From assembly GCA_003222935.1 (NCBI GenBank), contig QHXL01000199.1, positions 4,319 to 9,995 on the forward strand: 5,677 bases of DNA, written 5' to 3'. This document shows positions 1 to 4,409 of the stretch, one piece after another (within the stretch, counting starts at the first letter, position 1; each line of letters starts with the position of its first letter). This stretch comes from Acidobacteriota bacterium (lineage in GTDB: Bacteria; Acidobacteriota; Blastocatellia; Pyrinomonadales; Pyrinomonadaceae). The notes under the pieces are model-generated. The model saw only the letters and a list, made by a program, of their open reading frames with translations. It had not been told where the DNA came from and did no database searches. Made by a program: the position numbers and the translations under genes.

Positions 1-850
1 GAATTACTTTCCAATCAATGCTGCTCAATTCTCCTGTTGATTTTTCGATGTTCAGATCGATGCGACCAAGTTCACGCGCCTCGGCCGTCATCTTGAAGAT
101 AGGCGCACCGCCCGCAGACGACTCGAGTAACGAGTGTTCGTGTCCGCCAATGATCACGTCGACATCGGAACAACGTGCAACTTCCTTGTCCTCGCGCATT
201 GAAAGGTGAGTCAACGCGACCACGACCTTTGCCCCACGTTCATGGAGTTCCTTGACCATTGCTTTTGCCGTATCGCACGGATTTAGAAAATCCACATCGG
301 CACCAGGTCGCGAAGTGGACTTCGTTTCAGGAAGGACCAGGCCAAATAGTCCAACCTTTACGCCATTGAATTCACGAATCACATATGGAGCCGCGCCGCC
401 AAAAGGTTTGCCCGTCTGCTTCTCGACCACGTTTGCCGCGATCCAGCCAAACTTCGACTCCTTCATGCGCTCTTTAAGTACATCTGGTCCAAAGTCGAAT
501 TCGTGGTTTCCAAATGTGGCATAGTCGAGACCGAGAGTGTTCCACGCCTCGATCATCTGTGCGCCTTTGTACGTAATCGACTCGACGGAAGGTGAGATAG
601 TGTCTCCAGCCAACAGGAAGAGTGTGTTCGGGTTTTCCTGCTGAATTGACTTGCGCAGTGTCAGGACGCGGCCGAGGCCTCCGCGGGTACCCAGGTCGAC
701 GGGCGAAAATTGATAGACGTCGTTAACCTGTAAAAGCGTTACCCGAACGTTACATTCAGTTGCTTGTTGAGCGGGAACAATAGAGAGGGCTTGGAAGAGG
801 AGAACAAATAGTAAAAGTGTTCGACGCGGGACGCGCAGGGCAGATGTCAT
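1..850 (-). CDS. Secreted metallophosphatase / 5'-nucleotidase family protein, N-terminal part (3' end beyond window)
   Basis: Reading down from an ATG at 850-848 the frame stays open for 283 codons and leaves the window at its left edge, so only the N-terminal half is present. Residues 1-29 form a signal peptide: Arg-rich start, a Leu/Val/Phe core at 12-25 and a likely cleavage after VPA (27), so the protein should be exported. The calcineurin-like phosphoesterase domain follows, with NDVY (43-46), GDTISPS (82-88), GNHEFDFG (114-121), ALTHL (212-216) and GGHEH (235-239). Probable dinuclear metal ligands are D44, D83, N115, H116, H215, H237 and H239. The family (UshA / 2',3'-cyclic nucleotide phosphodiesterase) hydrolyses nucleotides outside the cytoplasm to release phosphate and nucleoside. 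The usual second residue of the first motif (DxH) is Tyr46 here. The C-terminal substrate-binding domain, if present, is outside the window, so the substrate cannot be told. An SD-like AGGAAGG (867-861) lies 10 nt before the ATG. Confidence 0.9.
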   Translation of the reverse strand, partial: MTSALRVPRRTLLLFVLLFQALSIVPAQQATECNVRVTLLQVNDVYQFSPVDLGTRGGLGRVLTLRKSIQQENPNTLFLLAGDTISPSVESITYKGAQMIEAWNTLGLDYATFGNHEFDFGPDVLKERMKESKFGWIAANVVEKQTGKPFGGAAPYVIREFNGVKVGLFGLVLPETKSTSRPGADVDFLNPCDTAKAMVKELHERGAKVVVALTHLSMREDKEVARCSDVDVIIGGHEHSLLESSAGGAPIFKMTAEARELGRIDLNIEKSTGELSSIDWKVI

Positions 851-883
851 GTTCCTGTTACCTTCCTAATGGGTAAGTAAGAA

Positions 884-912
884 TTCTTGTTGACGAGTGA
901 GTGAATTATACT
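884..912 (+). promoter_or_regulatory. Weak candidate promoter of the SDR gene
   Basis: TATACT (907-912) is a 5/6 match to the -10 box. The best-spaced upstream hexamer is TTCTTG (884-889, 17-bp spacer), which matches the -35 consensus poorly. A start near 919 would leave an 18-nt leader before the ATG at 937 and would place the GTG at 901 upstream of the transcript, which favours the 937 start. The closer TTGACG (890-895) is only 11 bp away, too near to serve as a -35. Confidence 0.25.
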
Positions 913-933
913 CATGGCGTAGAGTTGACTGAA
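905..933 (-). promoter_or_regulatory. Candidate promoter of the 5'-nucleotidase gene
   Basis: On the minus strand a perfect TATAAT (910-905) is preceded, after 17 bp, by TTCAGT (933-928), a 3/6 match to the sigma70 -35 box. Transcription would start near 898 and give a leader of about 48 nt holding the AGGAAGG Shine-Dalgarno. The -10 is strong and the -35 weak. The hexamer overlaps the opposing -10-like sequence of the SDR gene. Confidence 0.4.
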
Positions 934-936
934 CAC

Positions 937-2010
937 ATGCGAACTGATGAAACGTTTTTCATAACTGGGTTTCCGGGTTTCATTGCTAATCGTTTATTAC
1001 TGAGACTCGCGCGCGCCGGTGGTAAGTTTATTCTACTAGTTCAACCGGCATTCTTTCCTCGAGCGCACCAGGACATCGCAGAGATCGCAAACAATAGCGG
1101 CCGGGCAGCTGACGATTTCACACTCATCGAAGGTGATATCAGCTTACCAGGCATTGGTCTATCAGAGTCGAGCAGGGAACTCGCGCGTGCCGAGACCACT
1201 CGCAGCTTCCATCTGGCGGCTCTTTACGATCTTGCGGTCGCCCAGGAACCGGCTTTACGCATCAATGTGGACGGGACTCGCAACGTAAATCAGTTCGCTC
1301 GAACGTTGCCGCGTCTTCGTCATCATCACCACGTGTCAACCTGTTATGTGGCTGGAAAGAGAGAAGGCCGGATTCTCGAGAATCAGCTCAAGCATGACGC
1401 TGGTTTTCGCAATTTCTATGAGGAGTCGAAATATCTTTCAGAGCTTGAAGCCGAAGCGTTGAAGTCAGACTTGCCGGTGACTATTCACCGTCCGTCAGTA
1501 GTTTGTGGTGATTCGCAAACTGGAGAAACCGCAAAGTACGACGGCGTGTACTATTTGATCTTTTACTTATTACGTTGGCCTTCAGTCTTGTCGTCAGTGA
1601 ACATCGGCAATCACGAGGTGAGTTTGAACCTGGTCCCGGTGGATTTTGTCGTCGATGCAATGTCCGCGTTGGCATGTGACGACCTTGCGATTGGAAAGAC
1701 AGTTCAACTCGCAGATCCAAATCCTCTATCAACAAATCAGCTCTTCAATGCAATTACGAGATCGATAAACGGTAAATCATCGCGCCTCACCGCTCCTCGG
1801 TCCTGGGTCAACTTCTTACTAATGTTGCCTCCGTCTCCCAAAATCACCGGCTTACCGCACAGTGCTGTCCCCTATTTCTTTCTGAAACAGACCTACGATA
1901 CGACGAACGCTCACAAACTGCTCGAACCTCATGGCATCCGTTGTCCGCCGTTTGAGACTTACGTGGATAAGATCGTGGGCTTTGCCGAATCACACCCAAG
2001 GTTGACCTGA
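937..2010 (+). CDS. Extended SDR family NAD(P)-dependent oxidoreductase (NAD_binding_4 / fatty acyl-CoA reductase-like)
   Basis: 357 aa from the ATG at 937. A GTG at 901, directly after an in-frame stop, would add 12 residues; 937 is preferred because it puts the Rossmann strand at the usual distance from the N-terminus and fits the -10 at 907-912. Neither start has a clear SD. Visible features are the nucleotide-binding TGFPGF (10-15), an acidic GD (66-67), HLAALYD (92-98), NVDGT (110-114), HVSTCYVAG with the active-site Ser/Thr (from 132), the catalytic YEESK (Y161, K165), and RPSVVCGDSQTG (from 185). The order and the RPxxVxGDSxTG motif resemble the NAD_binding_4 (male-sterility / thioester reductase) group of extended SDRs. 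Many of these act on acyl thioesters, sterols or sugar derivatives, so the substrate cannot be named. There is no signal peptide or obvious anchor; a Tyr/Phe/Leu-rich stretch follows the RP motif. The gene stands alone, and a palindrome begins one base after its stop. Confidence 0.85.
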   Translation: MRTDETFFITGFPGFIANRLLLRLARAGGKFILLVQPAFFPRAHQDIAEIANNSGRAADDFTLIEGDISLPGIGLSESSRELARAETTRSFHLAALYDLAVAQEPALRINVDGTRNVNQFARTLPRLRHHHHVSTCYVAGKREGRILENQLKHDAGFRNFYEESKYLSELEAEALKSDLPVTIHRPSVVCGDSQTGETAKYDGVYYLIFYLLRWPSVLSSVNIGNHEVSLNLVPVDFVVDAMSALACDDLAIGKTVQLADPNPLSTNQLFNAITRSINGKSSRLTAPRSWVNFLLMLPPSPKITGLPHSAVPYFFLKQTYDTTNAHKLLEPHGIRCPPFETYVDKIVGFAESHPRLT

Positions 2011-2011
2011 T

Positions 2012-2098
2012 TTGTCGGGGCGTCCCTCCGTGGGCGCCCCTTCTTCATCAGACAATCGAAGCTCAATGAGGGGCGCCCACGGAGGGACGCCCCGACAA
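2012..2098. repeat. 87-bp REP/BIME-like palindrome with 30-bp arms
   Basis: Positions 2012-2041 are the exact reverse complement of 2069-2098, separated by a 27-nt loop. Each arm is also a near-palindrome: 2017-2025 pairs with 2032-2040 (one T-G wobble, loop CTCCGT), and the right arm pairs 2070-2078 with 2085-2093 with a C/A mismatch at the matching place. Two inverted, imperfect GC-rich hairpins facing each other are the architecture of a REP doublet (BIME). No transposase or target-site duplication is seen. No T-run follows either arm, so it is not a standard intrinsic terminator, although it could block 3' exonucleases or reduce read-through from the SDR gene into perR. Confidence 0.85.
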
Positions 2099-2108
2099 CT
2101 AGCCCCGC

Positions 2109-2137
2109 TTGACATCCTAGCGATTTAGAATTAGTCT
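2109..2137 (+). promoter_or_regulatory. Predicted perR promoter (sigma70-like)
   Basis: A consensus TTGACA (2109-2114) is followed after 17 bp by TAGTCT (2132-2137), which keeps the key A2 and T6 of a -10 box but matches only 3/6. Initiation would fall at about 2144-2146, on or next to the perR ATG at 2146, implying a leaderless or nearly leaderless mRNA. No Shine-Dalgarno is present before that ATG, which agrees. The -10 lies inside the operator dyad. Confidence 0.5.
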
Positions 2138-2142
2138 AAATC
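2122..2142. promoter_or_regulatory. PerR-box-like operator overlapping the perR promoter
   Basis: Perfect dyad: GATTTAGA (2122-2129), spacer ATTAG, TCTAAATC (2135-2142). The central 15 bp (2125-2139, TTAGAATTAGTCTAA) match 11 of the 14 defined positions of the Bacillus PerR box (TTATAAT-n-ATTATAA). It overlaps the candidate -10 and ends 3 nt before the ATG, so a bound repressor would exclude RNA polymerase. Negative autoregulation by the encoded PerR-type protein is the natural reading, with co-regulation of ahpC by read-through. Confidence 0.65.
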
Positions 2143-2145
2143 CAG

Positions 2146-2568
2146 ATGAAGTCGAGCAAGAAAAACATAGGTGCTGAGAGTGGAGCCAAAAAGCTTACAC
2201 CGCAGCGGGAGGCTGTTTTTAAGGTGATTGTCGACCGCGAGGATCATCCGACCGCCGGCGAAATCTTCGAGGCGGCGCGGCAACGATTGCCCTCGATTAG
2301 CTATGCGACGGTCTATAACTCGCTTCGCTATTTAAAAGAGGCGGGACTCGTTCAAGAGATCAGATTTGGCGATAGTGCGAGTCGCTACGACGGTATTACT
2401 GATCGACACGACCACGCTATCTGTAATGAATGCGGAAAACTGGTCGACTTTGATTTGCCGCAGACTGCGCAACTGATGCAGGCAGCGGCCCGAAAGTCAC
2501 AGTTCAAACCCGAATCGGTACATCTCACTTTAAGGGGACTCTGCGCCGATTGTCGCGAGTACCAGTAA
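2146..2568 (+). CDS. perR: PerR-type Fur-family transcriptional repressor (peroxide sensor)
   Basis: 140 aa, a normal Fur-family length. The N-terminal half is a winged helix, with the recognition helix around SYATVYNSLRYLKEAGLV (52-69). The C-terminal half is the metal-binding dimerisation domain. Structural zinc cysteines are C93/C96 (CNEC) and C133/C136 (CADC). Residues matching the regulatory Fe/Mn site of Bacillus PerR are H34 (in DHPTAGEIF), D82 (RYD), H88 and H90 (HDH), and D101 (VDF); Asp at the last position is typical of PerR rather than Fur. In that family H2O2 oxidises the ligand histidines and releases DNA. The ATG at 2146 has no SD and lies 3 nt past a PerR-box-like dyad, so translation may be leaderless. 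Downstream, ahpC starts 44 bp after the stop, as expected for a sensor controlling its peroxide-detoxifying neighbour. Iron- or zinc-sensing cannot be excluded from sequence alone but is less likely here. Confidence 0.88.
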   Translation: MKSSKKNIGAESGAKKLTPQREAVFKVIVDREDHPTAGEIFEAARQRLPSISYATVYNSLRYLKEAGLVQEIRFGDSASRYDGITDRHDHAICNECGKLVDFDLPQTAQLMQAAARKSQFKPESVHLTLRGLCADCREYQ

Positions 2569-2586
2569 CAAGAACCTTGGTCTTAA

Positions 2587-2598
2587 TTAGTTAACTAA
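2587..2598. promoter_or_regulatory. 12-bp perfect palindrome upstream of ahpC
   Basis: TTAGTTAACTAA is a perfect palindrome centred in the 44-bp perR-ahpC gap, 5 bp before the GGAGG ribosome site. It shares the heptamer AATTAGT with the perR operator (2585-2591 here, 2129-2135 there). It might be a second, divergent PerR site or an RNA feature; it is a poor match to the 7-1-7 PerR box, so the role is uncertain. Confidence 0.35.
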
Positions 2599-2603
2599 CT
2601 TTT

Positions 2604-2608
2604 GGAGG
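2604..2608 (+). promoter_or_regulatory. Strong ribosome binding site of ahpC
   Basis: GGAGG sits 4 nt before the ATG at 2613. It is the best SD in the window, in contrast with perR, which has none. It fixes the ahpC start and suggests high translation. Confidence 0.8.
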
Positions 2609-2612
2609 ATAC

Positions 2613-3179
2613 ATGACAGCAGCAACAGCAGTAGCAGCAGAAAAGGCGATGGTGGGCCAGCCGGCGCCTGATTTTGATATGGCTTCAACGAAGAACATGG
2701 AGAAGCTCAACGAAAACGTTAAGCTCTCCGACTATAGTGGCAAGTGGCTCGTGATGGTTTTCTATCCACTCGATTTCACTTTTGTTTGCCCGACCGAACT
2801 GACAACTTTTAGCGATCGCTATCAAGATTTTGTCGACATTGGCGCCGACATCATCGGTATTTCAACCGACTCGGTGTTTTCGCACCGTGCGTGGATTAAT
2901 ACGCCAAGGGACAAGGGCGGCGTAGCGGATTTGAAGTACCCACTGGCAGCCGATGCGACTAAGAAGGTTGCGAGTGACTATGGCGTTTTGATCGAAAATC
3001 GCGGCATCGCTCTGCGTGGTCTATTCGTGATCGATCCCGAGGGTGTGCTTCGATACAAAGTTGTGCACGACCTAAACGTGGGTCGTTCAGCTGAAGAGAC
3101 GCTGCGCGTGATTCAAGCGCTGCAAACCGGCGGACTTTGCCAGGCTGAATGGAAACCGGGTCAGAAAACCTTGAACTAG
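2613..3179 (+). CDS. ahpC: Typical 2-Cys peroxiredoxin (AhpC/Prx1 subfamily)
   Basis: 188 aa, full length for the family, cytoplasmic (no signal peptide). It reduces H2O2, organic hydroperoxides and probably peroxynitrite. The catalytic motif PLDFTFVCP gives P52, T56 and peroxidatic C59, with the active-site Arg at R135 (ALRGLF). The resolving cysteine is C176 in GGLCQAEW, and the chain stops 12 residues later. The hyperoxidation-sensitivity motifs of eukaryotic Prx are not intact: GGVA (102-105) stands where GGLG is found, and no C-terminal YF motif follows, so a robust enzyme is expected. The N-terminus carries an Ala-rich extension (residues 2-12) ahead of VGQPAPDF. The gene lies 44 bp after perR and 88 bp before a thioredoxin-like gene on the same strand. 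No ahpF is in the window, so recycling may depend on thioredoxin. Repression by PerR, relieved by peroxide, is inferred from the operator upstream of perR. Confidence 0.93.
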   Translation: MTAATAVAAEKAMVGQPAPDFDMASTKNMEKLNENVKLSDYSGKWLVMVFYPLDFTFVCPTELTTFSDRYQDFVDIGADIIGISTDSVFSHRAWINTPRDKGGVADLKYPLAADATKKVASDYGVLIENRGIALRGLFVIDPEGVLRYKVVHDLNVGRSAEETLRVIQALQTGGLCQAEWKPGQKTLN

Positions 3180-3183
3180 GTAA

Positions 3184-3252
3184 TGAAGATTGAAGATTGC
3201 AGATTGAAGATTGTCCGGTTGGCAATCTGAAATCTGCAATCTGAAATCTGAA
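3184..3252. repeat. Heptamer-periodic inverted repeat / long hairpin
   Basis: The left arm has four 7-bp units of the form AGATTGM (3187-3214). The right arm has units (C/A)AATCTG (3223-3250) plus a partial unit. As a folded strand, 3184-3213 can pair with 3223-3252 around a 9-nt loop, with 24 of 30 positions in Watson-Crick pairs; the exceptions are three two-base G-A/A-G oppositions at unit boundaries. It fills nearly all of the gap between ahpC and the thioredoxin-like gene, starting 5 nt after the ahpC stop. It resembles the short AATCTGA-type intergenic repeats often mistranslated as protein. It may weaken read-through or stabilise the upstream mRNA; there is no T-run. Confidence 0.75.
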
Positions 3253-3256
3253 ATCA

Positions 3257-3260
3257 GAGG
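3257..3260 (+). promoter_or_regulatory. Ribosome binding site that sets the thioredoxin-like gene start
   Basis: GAGG (within AGAGGA, 3256-3261) is 7 nt before the ATG at 3268. This supports 3268 over an upstream in-frame TTG at 3211, whose coding extension would only translate the heptamer repeat. Confidence 0.75.
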
Positions 3261-3267
3261 AACTTCT

Positions 3268-3747
3268 ATGGGAATGCGAATTGGAACCGAAATGCCCAAA
3301 TTTGATGGGGCAACGGAATGGTTTAATGCGACTCAGGCTCACGCTGAATCAGAAGTTGCGGGGCACCCCACGCTCGTTCATTTTTGGGCACAGAGTTGTG
3401 GGATCTGTAAAGACAACATGGCTCGCGTTGGCGAATGGCGTGATGAGAAGAAGGAACAGGGGCTGAGAGTAGTTGCGATACACATGCCTCGTTACGAAGC
3501 AGACACGGACGTTGAAGGCGTGCGCGACCTGATCGCCAAACACAACATTATCGAACCTGTGGCGGTCGACAACGAGCACAAGCTCCGTGACGCTTTTCAA
3601 AACGACAACGGCTACGTGCCTGCGTACTATCTATTCGACGCTGAAGGAAAGTTGAAAAGTTTTGCGGCAGGCGAGCGAGGGTTGGATATGTTGAAGTCAG
3701 CGATTGACCGGGTCTTACAGTCTGAGAAGTCGACCGTCGCCGGTTAA
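3268..3747 (+). CDS. Thioredoxin-fold protein (TlpA/ResA-like), cytoplasmic
   Basis: 159 aa from the ATG at 3268, chosen for the GAGG site 7 nt upstream. A TTG at 3211 would add 19 residues made of repeat DNA and is rejected. The thioredoxin active site is WAQSCGIC (40-47) with C44 and C47, a CGIC rather than the CGPC of classical thioredoxin. The cis-proline is P118 in YVPAYYLFD. The insert between active site and cis-Pro (EKKEQGLRVVAIHMPRYEAD) resembles the AhpC-TSA/TlpA group, which carries an extra helix-strand unit. There is no signal peptide or membrane anchor, unlike true TlpA/ResA. Its place behind ahpC suggests it reduces AhpC or another stress-damaged thiol protein, which is inferred from context. 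The product ends 7 bp from the convergent DUF4112 gene. It could instead be a general disulfide oxidoreductase of unknown partner. Confidence 0.83.
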   Translation: MGMRIGTEMPKFDGATEWFNATQAHAESEVAGHPTLVHFWAQSCGICKDNMARVGEWRDEKKEQGLRVVAIHMPRYEADTDVEGVRDLIAKHNIIEPVAVDNEHKLRDAFQNDNGYVPAYYLFDAEGKLKSFAAGERGLDMLKSAIDRVLQSEKSTVAG

Positions 3748-3766
3748 CCACTCGTTAGCTACCGGC
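3739..3766. terminator. Possible bidirectional hairpin between convergent genes
   Basis: GCCGGT plus TAAC (3739-3748) can pair with GTTA (3754-3757) plus ACCGGC (3761-3766), giving a 10-bp stem with a 5-nt loop and a 3-nt bulge. It contains both stop codons of the convergent thioredoxin-like and DUF4112 genes. No T-run follows on either strand, so its efficiency as an intrinsic terminator is doubtful. Confidence 0.35.
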
Positions 3767-4288
3767 ACTTCCGATTAGTTGGCCCAACTTAAACAGCAAG
3801 AACACACTCACGACTGCGCTTCCCAACGCCAGCGCAATCAAGCCAACAATTATTGCACCGACGAAGAGCCAGTCACCGGCTCTTCCCGTCTCAGCATCCG
3901 CTGTTGAAACACCCGCACGTCGTTTCAACAGGTCGAGGTTCATCTGGTTCGACTTCCACCACGCGTCGAACAAGTCGCCGACAACCGGCAATGATCCGAC
4001 CGCATAATCGATCGCGATATTCAAACCCATTCGCAGGATGGTGACTTTCGGAACACGGTAGCGAACCGCTGCAACCAAAATGTAGAAAGACACTAACGAA
4101 GTGGTTGTATCCCCGAAGCCGGGGATGAGTCCGATCAGTGCGTCGAGTCCAAACCTCCAGCCAAGCACGGGAACTCGAAAAAGATCGTCCATGAGCCAGC
4201 CGAGTCGGTCCAAGCTCTTATCAACGACCGCCGGTTTCCGACGGTCGTCTCGTTCCAACTCAAACTCTTCCAATTTAAAAGCTCGCAT
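3755..4288 (-). CDS. DUF4112 domain-containing membrane protein
   Basis: 177 aa. Residues about 25-122 match the DUF4112 pattern: LDALIGLIPGFGD (48-60), a Ser/Thr-rich TTTSLVSFYI (61-70), RVPKVTILRMGLNIAIDYAVGSLPVVGDLFDAWWKSN (from 78) and a terminal LDLLKRR. The two Gly-Pro/Gly-Asp segments (IPGFGD and LPVVGD) look like internally repeated short hydrophobic hairpins. A clear transmembrane helix is at about 140-168, followed by a short tail. The function of the family is not known, and nothing here adds to it. The ATG at 4288-4286 has only a weak GGA (4300-4298) 9 nt upstream, which lies in a partial copy of the nearby palindrome arm. The gene is 121 bp downstream of the M1-like gene on the same strand, with a large palindrome between, and converges on the thioredoxin-like gene with 7 bp between the stops. 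Confidence 0.85.
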   Translation of the reverse strand: MRAFKLEEFELERDDRRKPAVVDKSLDRLGWLMDDLFRVPVLGWRFGLDALIGLIPGFGDTTTSLVSFYILVAAVRYRVPKVTILRMGLNIAIDYAVGSLPVVGDLFDAWWKSNQMNLDLLKRRAGVSTADAETGRAGDWLFVGAIIVGLIALALGSAVVSVFLLFKLGQLIGSAGS

Positions 4289-4294
4289 AAATCA

Positions 4295-4322
4295 ATGTCC
4301 GATTTGCTATGTCCGATATGCT
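4295..4322. repeat. 14-bp tandem direct repeat at the edge of the palindrome
   Basis: ATGTCCGATTTGCT (4295-4308) is followed directly by ATGTCCGATATGCT (4309-4322), with one mismatch. The second copy is the outer end of the left palindrome arm, so the first looks like a partial duplication of that end, now in the leader of the DUF4112 gene. Confidence 0.75.
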
Positions 4323-4408
4323 TTAGCTTGTCGTGACGTTATCAAGATGCGCGATTGAGCCAGACCTAACTACTTCTCGTCACGACAAGCTAAAGCATAT
4401 CGGACATA
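4308..4408. repeat. 101-bp palindromic element with perfect 31-bp arms (MITE/REP-like)
   Basis: Positions 4308-4338 are the exact reverse complement of 4378-4408, around a 39-nt non-coding centre (4339-4377). It fills most of the gap between the M1-like gene and the DUF4112 gene and begins one base after the M1-like stop codon (4410-4412, minus). No open frame for a transposase fits inside, and no flanking target duplication is convincing. Unlike the palindrome at 2012-2098 it is not GC-rich. It could be a short non-autonomous mobile element, a REP-type doublet, or a large mRNA hairpin limiting read-through. Confidence 0.85.
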
Positions 4409-4409
4409 C

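Noticed and set aside
18..524. Plus-strand open frames at the left edge
   Set aside because: They are antisense to the metallophosphatase motifs (GNHEFDFG, GGHEH) read on the minus strand.
901..936. GTG at 901 as start of the SDR gene
   Set aside because: It immediately follows an in-frame stop, has no SD, overlaps a -10-like box, and adds residues ahead of an already complete Rossmann start. It remains possible but is less likely than the ATG at 937.
1321..1332. Run of four His codons in the SDR gene as a vector tag
   Set aside because: It is internal, uses mixed CAT/CAC codons, and runs into the conserved HVSTCYVAG segment, so it is natural.
1481..1735. 84-codon minus-strand open frame inside the SDR gene
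   Set aside because: It is the antisense shadow of a well-supported enzyme gene, is rich in Arg/Ser as such shadows are, and has no recognisable motif.
2012..2098. Intrinsic terminator for the SDR gene
   Set aside because: The hairpin is long enough, but no T-run follows on either strand and the 27-nt loop is large; recorded as a repeat instead.
3184..3252. CRISPR array
   Set aside because: Units are 7 bp and contiguous with no spacers, in two inverted arms; no cas gene is nearby.
2959..3342. Minus-strand open frames across the end of ahpC and the repeat
   Set aside because: They run antisense to conserved AhpC coding sequence and through the heptamer repeat, giving the low-complexity peptides typical of such repeats.
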